Shown: positions 30,424 to 43,400 of the stretch, piece after piece
Layout: every line of letters starts with the position of its first letter
Numbering within the stretch: position 1 is the first letter of the stretch
DNA from: Diphasiastrum complanatum
Lineage: Eukaryota > Streptophyta > Lycopodiopsida > Lycopodiales > Lycopodiaceae
Length of the DNA: 64,000 nt
Direction: 5' to 3'
Assembly: GCA_029204225.1 (NCBI GenBank)
Contig: CM055107.1
Location: forward strand, 24,883,391 to 24,947,390
The notes under the pieces: model-generated
Databases searched by the model: none
The model's input: only the letters and a program-made list of their open reading frames with translations
Told to the model about the DNA's origin: nothing
Program-made: the position numbers and the translations under genes

Positions 30424-31343
30424 TGTTGTAAAGCTGACTTGGGTGCACCCAGCGTGCCCTGTAAGACTCAAAGGGGTGACACTCCCTAAGGTCCCAGAGC
30501 AAGTTAGAATGTCAAGGACTGAGCCTCCGACCTGTGGTGAGCCAGTCAAGTAGTCACAAAGTCATGAGCTAGCTCTGGAGCTCGAGTCATGGCCTAGTCA
30601 GGAAAGCAGGTTGATTCGGCCGCCGGGACGGCTCCCGGGACCCATGTCCGGGAGCCTGACTGATTCTGCCAGGCATGCCAGGCTTAATCAGCAAAATTAA
30701 AACTAAGTCCTAAAAAGCGTGCTTTACCAGAAAGCACTATGTTTCAAACCAGAGGGGGTGTGCCGAATCACAGCAGAACTATAGGGGGAGTCCGGCAGAC
30801 AGAAACTTGGGCAGCTCAACCAGCGCCAGGAATCCAGTCGCCAGGTCTCAGCTCCCTCTACCAGCACGAGCCAGGCACAATGCCCAGGACGTGTTGGTGG
30901 CCCCGAGACCGGTCAGTCTATGTATGAATGTAACCTCTTCCAAATCTAATAAAGTTGATCCTTGGGGATGATTACCATTTCGGTTTCGCCTCCGGGACTG
31001 GTCCAAGTGGAAGGACCCTTACTACAACCTTTTTGCGTCGCTGGCGCCTAAGGGTCCCTGTCATCGACATGGGGCTTGCCACTATGCCAATTGGTCAGTT
31101 TGGCGACCACTATGCCTTGGGTTTCATGTGTGGCTTGTCTTTGCCTTTGGTTACCTTTTGGGGACGGATTCTGAGTTGGCTTTCGGGTTGGTTGGGATTC
31201 CAGTTTTCTTAAGTCTGAATGGTTAAGCTTGTTACGATTCTGAGTTGGCTTTTACGTAAGTGCATGATGGATGAATGTTAGACTTAAGCGCGTGTTGGGG
31301 AAATCGCTCAAGTCCCAGCGCCCTTTGAGGCGCCGGCGCAACA
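30424..31343 (+). repeat. 3' LTR of B3
   Basis: About 920 bp, from TGTTGTAAAGCTGACTTGGG to GGCGCAACA, followed by the TSD GATAC at 31344-31348. Confidence 0.9.
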
Positions 31344-31348
31344 GATAC

Positions 31349-31655
31349 TTTATTTAAATAAGAGACACCTACAATGGATTTGTCTCAACATCAGCTCAGC
31401 TCATGTGCAAGCTTTGACTCTATAACAGATTTGTCAAGAGCTCATTTACCATAATGTTCAAATCATAAAGTGAATTTCATAGCACCTCAATTTCATCTCT
31501 CTTATTATCTCCTGAATGCTTCTTGTACGTCTATACTTATATGCTATCTTTTTTTATCGACTAGGAAACTATATGAGGTGAATTTGTCCTCCGTATCACA
31601 ACTCACGACATAAGAATGAGTTTGTCTTTGGTAGCACAACTCACAACATAAACGT
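31349..31655 (+). repeat. 3' flank of germin-like copy 1, displaced by B3
   Basis: Homologous to 59085-59332 plus 59612-59660 downstream of copy 2 (TTTATTTAAATAAGAG, CAACATCAGCTCAGCTCATG and many more blocks). It shows that the duplicated germin-like segment includes at least 350 bp of downstream sequence. Homology fades after about 31655. 31656-32045 holds nothing I recognise. Confidence 0.85.
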
Positions 31656-32045
31656 TTGCAAGCAAGTCATTTTATTTGGAATAAATCATGTGATAACTAT
31701 TGATATTTTCATGACTAAAACGTTTGTCTAGCTAGCATGTCCTCTGAAATTTTCTATCAACTTAACTACAACTGCTAACTGCTACTCACCCCGTATGCTT
31801 TCGGAATGTATTTAAGGAGTTCTTTAACTAATCCAAGAAATTTTACTATTTCCAAAAGTGGTGAATAGTCAAGTATCATGATTTCTAGTCGCTTTGTTTT
31901 TGCCAATAGAAAGTGTTGAGTTTATCCAAAAGAAACACGGGTAAAGACATGCCAAGTTCATGTTTATATTGTAGAGAATGTAGTCTCATCCTACAAATAA
32001 GCAATGTGACGCTATACTTTGAAGGTAGAATCTTTAGGTTGCTCA

Positions 32046-32576
32046 CTATAATTATTAGGGAAGCTCTCTAAGATCTTGCTTACAAGATAACACACAATGG
32101 AAAAACACACTATAGAGCAAGCACTCAACCAAGTAGAAGCAACCAATCAACTCTAGAAGCTTCACCCCCAAGCCAAAGAATAAGAAGCATGAATGTAGAG
32201 TGAAACCATGGCAATGAATCAATGATCACAATAAGGAGTAGGGCTAGTTTGGACCCAATATATAGAGCCAAAAGCAACCTGGGCACATAGCCATGCATAA
32301 CACTAAGTTCCCTATACATAGATTCATCTATAATAGAGTCCTAAGCAATGACCACCTATTCATAGAATTGCTATTGATAACTCTACACATGCATACACTG
32401 TCTCATACCTTGTCTAAACTCCATTTAGTGTGTTATTGTTCTCACAAAGATATTAGTTACTTTGGGGTGACATCCAGTATGACGTGGCATAACTAACAAT
32501 TTGATTTATTGGAGTACCGTGTATCCAAGACTAGGAGTATATTGAGTTGTCCTACTTACTGGCCATGGACATAACA
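32046..32576 (-). repeat. 3' LTR of element C
   Basis: It shares long blocks with 37615-38114, for example ATTCCCTATACATAGATTC-like text and GGCCATGGACATAACA at the end. It contains about 25 extra bases near 32120. Confidence 0.82.
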
Positions 32577-35500
32577 TTCTTCCCTCCTTAAACTGCTTCT
32601 ATCCTTAGAAGCTCTCTAAACAGTAAAAAATTACAGTTCCTTTAACTTCCAATAATAACCGAGAAAATCATTATCCTTAGTCTGACTTTCATATCAAACA
32701 ATTACTCAGAGATAATCTCTGCACTGAAGTACAACTCAAGTTTGAAAATTACACTAAACGATAAATTTTCCATATGGGTTAATTGATCACAAGTTAGTAA
32801 CATCACCTTCATGTAAAGCACTTGTATGAAACATTGGGTGAAATAACCTAACTTAAGAGATTAAAGTTAAAGAAATAATAAAATAATTACAATTAGAGTC
32901 TAAAATTATCCACAACTCTGACAAATAATTTATTAAGCTCTCAACTACAAATATCCTTAAAATCCAAATTCTAAGATATGATAATTCATTCAATTAAATC
33001 TCTAGAAGAATCATTAAGATATAGAATGATTAAAACTTAACTCTATGTATCCCAGAACTCCTTTGAGTTAAATGCTCCTATTTCTAGCACCAAATGCAAG
33101 AAAATAGCATTCATTCATCTTAATAGACTTGTCTGTCTCTTAAGATAACTGGAGATTCAATCAAATGAAGAACTGTACTCAAGCATCTGTAGATCATAAA
33201 CTGTAGCAGAATAGCATCCACTAGATAAATTAATTTCTCCACAAATAAAATACTTATCTTGTGAGAATATCTGTGAGATCCATAGGTTCTCAAATAAAAT
33301 ACTAGAGTAGAGAGATTCAAAACACTGATATGAATTCTTACTCAAATAATAGATCAAGAGTTAATCATCACACTTAAGAATCATTACAATTTCTTATAGT
33401 CCTCTGACAACAATTAAGTATCTATTTATGATCTGTCAATCATAAATATTTAGATTCGTATGATTCGTCAATCATGATTTCCTAGAATCCAAAACCATAC
33501 TTAACCATCTATAGGAATAACAGTAGATTCATACAGGATTAGTTGTGCACATACGTGAATAATCTCACTATGACCCAGTACATAAACACATTTTTATCTG
33601 GCAGAGTCCTCTAGTACCCACATATGTTACTCACATATCTCACTGAGATCTTGTAACTCAGCTACAAAATATTTTCTATTTCTCCTGAGTAAATCACATA
33701 TCCGGAAAATCTTTGAGATGAATAAAATTCACTCTTAGTAGTTTTCCAATTCAATTTCTTTTAACAGCATAATTTCTTTCACACAAACAACCCCTCTTTG
33801 ATCCTAGTACTAAAACTAAGATTAGGTTGTTCCAATACAAAACTCTCAGACTTAAATTCTGATCAAACTTACTTCTATTCCAATGAGAATGGAATTAGTA
33901 ACTTTTCACCTTTTACTGAACTACTTATAGATAATAATTCAAATTCCAAACCTGGTCTAGTTCCAGATTGTCCACACAATCCCTAGAGAATTTCTCATAT
34001 TCAAAAAGTTCCAATTGGGCATCTTACTCTGAATCTATCCGAAATTACTTCCAAAAAGATCTCATTTCTATACCACAGCGGGCTCTTTTCCAAAATCTAT
34101 GCAACCTCTAGATTCCCAAATAGAAATTTGCCCCACCACTTCACCCCTCCTTTTAAAGAAATTATAAATTTCCATAAAAATGAACTGGAAAGATGATATA
34201 TGAAAATATCTAAATCCAAGAAAAGTCAGTAATAAGTGCTTCCACTAAAGGATTCACCTTATTACATACAGGACTTCTCCTTCAAATATTTTCACTCTAA
34301 GTGATAGAAGCTACTATTCCATCGAAATTCATTATGCAACAGAGATATTCTAGGTTTAAAAAATTGAAACAAATTAACCTTAGAATTTATCTGAATTCCA
34401 AGTCTATTCACACAAGTAGTAATTTATATAACAGTCTTTCAGAAGAATAACTTCATGTTGGAAACAATCATATAAACATTGTGATGTCTTATAAGAAATT
34501 ATTAAAAAGTAAATGATTAATTAAGAAAGTGAGAAATAGATTTGGGGCCCTCTGATCTTTTAAATAATGAGATACCAAATTGGGATCTAGATTAAACCTC
34601 AAAATTTTCCAAAACACCCCACATTTGATTGAATGGTTTTCTTCTTTCCCATATCCCGACTAGGTACTAAAATACACCATTGATCATCAGATCTTTACAG
34701 TCCTAGAATTTTCTTTCCAAAAATACTGATGTCCCATACCATCAGCTTTTCCTTCCAGAAAATCCTTAACCGCCTTATCTAATATTCTAGAGATCCATTG
34801 ATCATCTAGCTATCCTATAATAATATCGCAAGTTTCCAAACACTGGAGAATCCATTTATTTGGATGACTGGCATGCCTATCAGATGGATACCCAAAATCC
34901 ACATTTGATTATGTGACTTAGACAAAAGAAATTGACATCCAAAACTGCAGATAACTCAATGGTTACAAAGATATTAGTTACAAATTCAACTAAATGAATT
35001 CAAACCAGGAAATTAATAGCTAGTATTAAGCAATTATTTACAGGGATTACCAAAATCTTAACTGTGAAATACATTTCCTGATCACACTTACTACCTCTGA
35101 TGTCCACTCTTCTTCCTTCCTTAGATTTTTCAGTTCCCTGAAAATCTCTTCAGCTTAGGTACCAAGAAGACATAATGACATTAGTAAATGTTTAAAAACC
35201 AAATTACTGTAGAAAAAAGTCCAAAACAGTTTCTTTTATGTCCTATACCTGGGCTAAATATCTGATATATCAAAAATCATTTACTAGTATATGAAATAGT
35301 ACCAATCTGATCTTTTGAATATAATTCACCATAGGATTTTACTGGAAATGAGATCAATTATGTAATTCCTATTATTACAAATTTTCCAATAAAATTAGAC
35401 TGTTTTTTTTTTTTATTGACTGGTATGGCATTACTCCGTTAATATTGACAAAACCTATCCAAACACAGATTATGAAATTACATGAATGGAAATCCCACCA

Positions 35501-37598
35501 ATAGGATTTTAGTAATTCTTGAACTGTATCCTACCAGATTTATTGCTAGATAAAGAATACTATTGCCACTCATTCAACCTGGTTATTTCATATTGTTTGA
35601 CGATTTTAATCAAATTTAACGAGTATCTTGTACAAACGTTCACTTGACTGATTTCTATCGATCAACATCAATTAGAAAACTATCAGACAAGTAATTGAAT
35701 TAAAATTTTAACCAAGTTGAAATTCAACAAAAAAAAAAAATTCAAATTTTAATTTTCAATTTGGGAGTTCCCAACTCCAAAAGTTAAAAGAAACACTATA
35801 AGAATTGTCTGCAATTCATTGCGGTTCCTTCTGTCACTTATAACTTATCTGTCACCAGGAAATAATTTAGACTTAGTGAAAACATTGTGATCAATCCGAC
35901 TGATAAACTTAGTTTAATCAATTCACTAATCTAAACTGATTCCATAGATAACAAAAAAATGACCAAAATTTTGATTTCTTTCAGAAAACTCAAATTTTGC
36001 TTTATTTTATGTAATTCAAAAATTCTGATAAAAATACTATTAGTACAAAAGGCAATCGAAGTCGAAAAAATTGAAACACTGTCCGATTCCTAATGTTACT
36101 AACCCAATGTCAAACTGGCATGCAAAGCACACTACATCAGTCACAAACATAATTACGGAATTTTTTACGTAAACTTCGGTTTTACGGAATGATCAGCCAT
36201 TAACACTGATTTGTGACCAACTGTTAGAGCACATGCGTATGACCACTCAAATCGATTGTAAATTCCTCATGCATGTCAGAATCACTCTAAGAATCAGCAT
36301 GCAACTAATCCATGCAAGCACAGTACCACTAATTAGGGAAATGACTGGCATGCAATCAGAACAATTCAAAATTTTGCCAATTTTACTCACAAAATTACAA
36401 AACTTCAGATGATCATAACTTTGGCTACGGGACACCAAATTGGGTGCTGTAAAGCTCAGTATAGAGGGAGACCAAGTGAACAAGATGCTTGCCACATTAG
36501 TCTGCCACCTAGGCTTCACACGTGAGAGATCAGAGTGTTAGAAATTCAGAAGTAGGACACACTTCCACAAGAAAAAATCATGCAAACACCCATTTCAGCC
36601 CAAAATTGATGTTACCAATAGTCTTCAATAGCAAATTAGACTTCCATGAAGCATTCATACTGATCCTAAGATGCAGTATAGCTGAGAACGAAGATTTCTT
36701 GATTTATAGAAGTCAAAATAGCTTCAAACTTGATGGAGATGGTGCATAAGCCACTAGCCATCAATTCACAGGTCTGATAGCTTGTTGGAAAGGTAAAAAA
36801 GAATGCTTATCATTTTGTAATTAATTCTAGAATGATCTCCCAATAAATTTGGAGAGATTCATCCCCCAAAAATCACCAAAAATGGTCATTTTTTGAACTT
36901 TTTTGACTTCCTACAAGTTCAATTGCTAGAATTCTTGGTTCTAACTTCAGGGAAAGCTTCAAAAGACTTTGGTCCACCACTTTACAAGCTCTGCATGGTG
37001 TTTTACAGCCACCTACTATCCAACTTTATGAAGAAAACAAACAAAAATAATGATTTTTGGCTATTTTTTGATTTTTTCATCACCATAAAGTGGGAATTCA
37101 TGACATACAACTCTTTCTCTAACACATGCAAACCAATTTATAGAATTACAACCATCTAATTGATTTGATCTTGCTGGATTTTGGTTCTTACTATCTAGTT
37201 TGTGCCAAAAAGCATGAAAAACCAAGCAATTTTTACCAAAACATAGCCTAAAATCATAATTCATTGGAGAGAACCAGCATGCATCATTAATTTCATCATT
37301 AATAAACCCTAAAATGAAAGTACACTTGCTGGAAAATTCAAATCTACCAAAGATTTGATCTACACAAGAAAAAGCTCCAAAAAAACATCTCAAATTGGCC
37401 TTCAAAGACAATTCTCCATAAAACCACAAAGAATCCCAAGACTCAATGGATCTTAGCAACATGCAACTTTAAACTGGGATAGTACACCCACTTGCCCACT
37501 TGCCCACTTGCTATCCACCTTCGAAGAGAATTCCCCTAGATCCAATCCAAAATTTCGACAAAAGGTAGCCCTTCTCCATATTCTCCAATCTTCGTAAG

Positions 37599-37614
37599 CC
37601 TTGCTCTGATACCA
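37599..37614 (-). other. Primer-binding site of element C
   Basis: The minus strand reads TGGTATCAGAGCAAGG next to the LTR end. Confidence 0.82.
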
Positions 37615-38114
37615 CTATAAGGGAAGCTCCCTAAGATCCTGTTTACAAGTTAACACACAATGGAAAAACACATTATGAAGCAACCAATCAACTCTAAAAG
37701 CTTCACCCCCAAGCCAAAGAATAAGAAGCATGAATGTAGAGTGAAACCCTGGCAATGAATTAATGATTACAATAAGGAGTAGGGTGAGTTTGGACCCAAT
37801 ATATATAGCCAAAAGCAACCTGGGCACATAGCCATGCATAGCCCTAAGTTCCCTATACATAGATTCACCTAGAATGGAGTCCTAAGCATGGACCACCTAT
37901 TCATAGAATTGCTATTGATAACTCTACACATGCATACACTATCTCATACCTTGTCTAAACTCCATTTAGTGTGTTTTGTTCCTCACAAGGATATTAGTTA
38001 CTTTCGGGTCACATCCAGTTTGGCGTGGCTTAAGTAATAGCTTGATTTACTGGAGTACCGTGTATCCAAGACTAGGAGTATACTGAGTCCTACTTACTGG
38101 CCATGGACATAACA
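37615..38114 (-). repeat. 5' LTR of element C
   Basis: About 500 bp, ending on the plus strand in GGACATAACA. Confidence 0.82.
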
Positions 38115-38204
38115 ATAGTGTCATATGTTTGTTCTAAATGCCAATCATATCTTAACACTAAATATTTTCTACACCAAACTTATTTTAATATACACTATTT
38201 ACAA

Positions 38205-39238
<1,034 letters not shown>

Positions 39239-39640
39239 GCTGCAGTCATATCTAGGGTCAAACATAATCGGAGGGATTTCTTCTCTCTTGGGACTGTATC
39301 CATTAGTACCCCTGCTGTTAATCCTCCACGGCAGACCAGACGGAATAAGAGCAGATGGCTCTCTGAGATTAAGAAATATCAGAGATCCACCTTGCTCCTA
39401 ATATCCAGAGCCCGCTTCTACAGGACTGTCTGTCTGATTACCCGAGATAATCTACAAAGTGTTGTCAGGTTCACACTTGGAGCATTGTAGTGTTTACAGG
39501 AGTCCACAGAGGACTATTTGGCTCTTTTTTTTGAGGATTCTTTTATGCTTTCCATCTATGCCAAGCGAGTGACTGTAATGCCCAAAGATTTGCAAATCCT
39601 ATATAGAATGAGAGAGAGATTATGTAGACTTCACAAGGGT
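39239..39640 (+). pseudogene. Histone H3 pseudogene, CENH3-like
   Basis: One frame reads a histone-fold domain: EIKKYQRSTLLLI (helix alphaN), then a helix-1 region FYRTVCLIT, a loop, RFTLGAL, an in-frame TAG (39488-39490), CLQESTEDYLALFFEDS, and YAKRVTVMPKDLQ near the end. The last block is almost the canonical H3 C-terminal motif AKRVTIMPKDIQ. The loop-1 segment is one residue longer than in canonical H3, and helix 2 carries EDYL rather than EAYL. Both are usual for the centromeric variant CENH3. The N-tail is unlike the ARTKQTA tail of H3. The usual C-terminal ending is replaced by a basic Pro-rich run that stops at 39745. No intron is seen across the fold, although plant CENH3 genes have several, so this may be a retrocopy. 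It is broken by the stop, and function is unlikely. Confidence 0.72.
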
Positions 39641-40411
39641 GAACCCGATGCTCCCCGGGACAAACCCCTTGATAGGACCAACCTACCCACCAAAAGGCCT
39701 TGCAAGCAACCTGCCCCCAGAAGGAGCAAGCCATCTTGTTCTTAGGCTCCCAAAAAGGTCCGACGTATGACCCTCCAAGCTTCCACATCCGGAGATGATG
39801 GAATTGTAAATATTGTAGCTCTTGATACTGCTTCAGAATAGAAGGGATTGGTTTTACTCTTAATTTTAGAATTCCTGATTGCTTGCAGATGAAGGATAGA
39901 AGGGCCTCTATTAGCGATCCAATGATTGAGGCTGGTCTCCCCTTACTGCAATATGATATAGCAAGGGATTCCATGAAAGAAGTGGCGCTTCTCAACATTT
40001 TTTTCCTGCAAGGCATCAAGGACAACAACGACACTTTGTCGCACTGTATCCTTGGTGCTTGCTCACCTGCTGTGAAGTTTTTGTTGATGCCATATCATAC
40101 CAAGTATGTCTACCTCTTTACTTGTCAAATTCATTACTTGTCTACTTCTTTACTTGTAATTACTGTATTGTTTATCTAATGACATTCTTCATGATTTTTG
40201 CAATGATCACTGGAGCTTAATTGTAATTTCTATAAAAATCACAAATAATAATATTGTAAATATTTTTTGTGTAAAGATGAATTCTGCCAGCAACACACAT
40301 AAGGATATTGACTAGGAGATTCGTAAATATTTTCCAATAGAGAATCCCACGGCAGGGAAATGTGAAATTGTGAGCCTGTGAAAAATACAAAGGGTTTACC
40401 TAGAAGATAAT
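39641..40411. other. Stretch with no supported gene; contains a short repeat shared with 46 kb
   Basis: About 60 bp (39831-39890) match 45997-46056, including GATTGGTTTTACTCTTAATT. ORFs on both strands here (39883-40179 plus, 39543-40034 minus) show no recognisable domain. Confidence 0.45.
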
Positions 40412-43400
40412 GTCAAAACTTCTGGATGGCATAAATCATCGCTAATGCTTCCCTCTCGGTTGTGGTGTACCTCATCTCCGTAGATGTTAATTGCCTACTA
40501 AGGAAACAAATTGGATAGTCCTTCTTGTACTCTCTTGGATGAGTTAGCACTGCACCGATGGCAAACTTCGATGCATTAGTGTGGACGTGAAACTCCTTCA
40601 TGTAATCTGGAGCTCGCAAGATAGGAGCAGTTGTCAAGGCATTTTTGAGTTGTTGGAATGCCTTTCTCTGTACATCCGTCCACTTAGGATTTATGGTCAC
40701 TCTATATATCCATCGTGCCTTAGTAGCAAAATCACGAATATGGCAACGATAGTGATTAGCGTGACCCATAAAACAATAAGCGTATCGGACTGTGTTAGGT
40801 TTTGGCCTCTCAACGATGACTTTGATCTTCTCTGGGTCGGTGGCAATCCCATTGCGCGATACAATGTGACCAAGTACGATGTTGTGGGTGACCCATATCT
40901 GACATTTCTCAAGATTAAGAAAAATACCATACCCCTGGGATTGTATGAAAATTCGTTCGAGTACGGCTAGGTGCGTGGATTCTTCCTAGTGCACCCCAAG
41001 GTCATCAAGATAGATCTCGAGGTTGTCATCGATGAGATCATAAAATATTGCTTGCATGACACGTTGGAAGATACACGGTGCATTATACAATCCAAATGGC
41101 ATAACGCGCTAGTAGAAGATACCCCATTCCATAGCAAAAGCCATTTTGGGTTGGTCTTCTTCAGAGATAACAACTAAATTGTATCCACTAAAGCCATTCA
41201 GGAAGGAGTAAACTTCATCCCCAGCTAGGTTTTCCAATATGGATTCACCATACGGGATCGAAAAATGATCTCTTTCTGTGTTTGCATTTAATTTGCAATA
41301 GTCGACACAGATACAAAGATTCTCGTTCTCCTTTGGGACCACAACGATAGGTGATACCCAATTCGTATGTTCCACCTCGTAGATGCCTCCAAGAGCTTTT
41401 GGAGTTCTTCTTTGATGTGTGCTCTGTAGATCGGATTACAACGATAAGATCTACTGGCATGGGATTTAGCATCCTTCTTTAATGGGATTCTATGCACGTC
41501 AACCAAAGGATCTACCCCCTTCATGTCCTTGTAGTTCCATGCGAAGTTATGACGATATTTTCTAAGGAGTTTCTCTAAGGCCAGACATTGTTCGGTGTTG
41601 AGGTGTGCTCCAATATGGACAAAATTTTCCTCTGTCTCATCAGGCTCTTGAAGATTTAATTTTATGGTTTGAGCGGGGCCATCATATGGCTCATTCCCCT
41701 TTGGCTCCCGTTGAGCTTGAGGTAGGTGGATAATTACATCTTCAATGGTAAAGTCCTTGAAATGGTTGGGCACATCAATTTTGTCAAGGGTGTAGGTCTT
41801 CTTAGTCCTGGCCTTAGTAGATCTTAAGGGGTCCCTGTTGTGTGGCTTGTGGACTCAGAGGATTGTGCTCTGCCCGAGGTTTCTCGAGATATCGTGAGAT
41901 CATGAGGAGGCTCCACCTCTATAATCTTTTTCATTTTCTCGCGGATAGCTTCCTTCCTATTAGGTTTTGCATGCACCTTGTGAACGGTGATTTTGTGTGG
42001 CTTGGACGCTTGAGGAAATTCGGTTAAGATTTTGTCATCTATCCCGTAGATAGATTCATTATCATGTATCTCCCATTCGTATATCGGTCGTTTGACATGA
42101 TATATTTTACTTTGGTCCAGTTTGGCTGCGACAATGCTACCCTTAGGCTCTATCTCCTGGACCTTCTCAGAGAGTAGCCGTGGGAGAATGGCATCCATGA
42201 AGCGCAAAATAGCTACATCTGTAATATCGGCCATGTCGGAGTCAGTATCAAACTCTTAAGAGCATAAAACACTCTCGTCATCAATATACAAGGTTATTGA
42301 TTTGTCATAAGGTAGCCAAGCGACGTGAAGCAAGTCCTCATTGTGGGGCTGAATGTTAACATTGATGTTGAAGATAGGAATATCCATATCAGTTGGTTCA
42401 ATGGTAGATTCATTGCTATCAGTGTGATGTGTATTGAGCTCGCAATGTTCTACATTGACACAATCGATTGTTGCCAAGATGTGGCTCCAGTTGATAATAT
42501 TCGTAGCCTTGGTATAGTGGCCCTTCTCTTCGATGTCACGATAATTTTCAAGAATAGACTCTGTGGTAGAGGATCCATATTCGGTGATACGTGCGGGTTT
42601 GATCTTACTAGTAGAGTCGATGGTGACTGATGTTTCTCGATTGCCAAATGTAACATGCTCTCTATTCCAATCATGCACTACAAGTGCGTTAGAGAGCCAT
42701 GGCCTACCTAGGAGTAATTCATAGGAATAGGCATTGTCAGAGATATCTAGCACTACCAAATCTAGCATGAAGCTCAAACCTCCGAGTTTCAGTCTTATGT
42801 CTAGTATTAGGCCTAATGGTTTTACCACACTTTGATCTGCCATTCAAAGTTGACAGTTCGGCTAGTTCATTGAAGACCCCACTCCTTCATCAGGGATGTG
42901 GATATTATGTTCACTTTCGATCCACCATCTGATACTACCAAGACAACGTGGGAATGTTCGTAAGTTGTAAAAATGCGTATATTTCCCTTGTCGCTTGCAG
43001 GGTTAGTCATATGCAGGGGCACCTCAGGGAGGTCTGGTGATGGGATGCTATCTTCAACTGAGCACAACTCTTTTTGCCATTTTTCGGTGTACTTCTAGAG
43101 TACTCCAAATGGGAGAGTAATGTTTGCTTGAAGCAAATCTTCCCATATCTCGGCTCCTTCTATAGTTGGGTTATCTAGGTCTCTAGTTGTGACTATAGCC
43201 TCATCCTTATTATCAGCTTCATGGATGAGCTTTTGATATGTGTCTCTCAAATGGATCTCCTTGTTGGGGTTAGGATAGATAATTGGTGTGGTTCTGTCAT
43301 TGGACGGAGCGGGTGGGAGCTTATTGGTTCATTTTGTTGCAGCTTTGCTAGCCTGCCGGTGTTGGGCTCGAGTCATAACTCTGATTAAGATTGTTTCTAC

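Larger units (their letters stand above)
26095..31343 (+). mobile_element. Family B chromovirus B3 (gag-protease only, with inverted segment)
   Basis: The element is bounded by LTR B sequence and the perfect TSD GATAC. It carries a 5' LTR interrupted by an inversion (26831-27381), a leader, a decayed gag-protease frame, a 3' UTR with palindrome and PPT, and a full 3' LTR. It has no RT, RNase H or integrase, and the coding region ends soon after protease, so it is non-autonomous. The 3' part from 29130 on is over 99 percent alike by eye to the B1 fragment at 4750-6959. This suggests that a gag-only form has itself multiplied, or that one was copied from the other. It lies in the 3' flank of germin-like copy 1. 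Confidence 0.9.
32046..38114 (-). mobile_element. LTR retrotransposon C with non-coding interior
   Basis: Direct repeats of about 530 bp (32046-32576) and 500 bp (37615-38114) are its LTRs. On the minus strand the right LTR is followed by TGGTATCAGAGCAAGG (PBS, 37599-37614), and AGGAGGGAAGAA (32577-32588) precedes the left LTR as a PPT. The roughly 5-kb AT-rich interior (32589-37598) has no ORF over about 135 codons and no recognisable retrotransposon motif. The LTRs differ by several indels and substitutions, so C is older than A, B or the nested copia. It is either a second LARD-type family or an element whose genes have decayed beyond recognition. No clear TSD is visible (ATAAT left, ATAGT right, at best). 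Confidence 0.78.

Noticed and set aside
32589-37598. Short ORFs in element C interior (for example 37061-37462) as genes
   Set aside because: They are below about 135 codons, lie in AT-rich sequence, overlap between frames and match no family I know.
40378-40395. TGTGAAAAATACA beside the decayed gypsy as another solo copia LTR end
   Set aside because: Only the first 13 bases match the solo LTR end; the following sequence is gypsy RNase H region, so chance similarity is likely.
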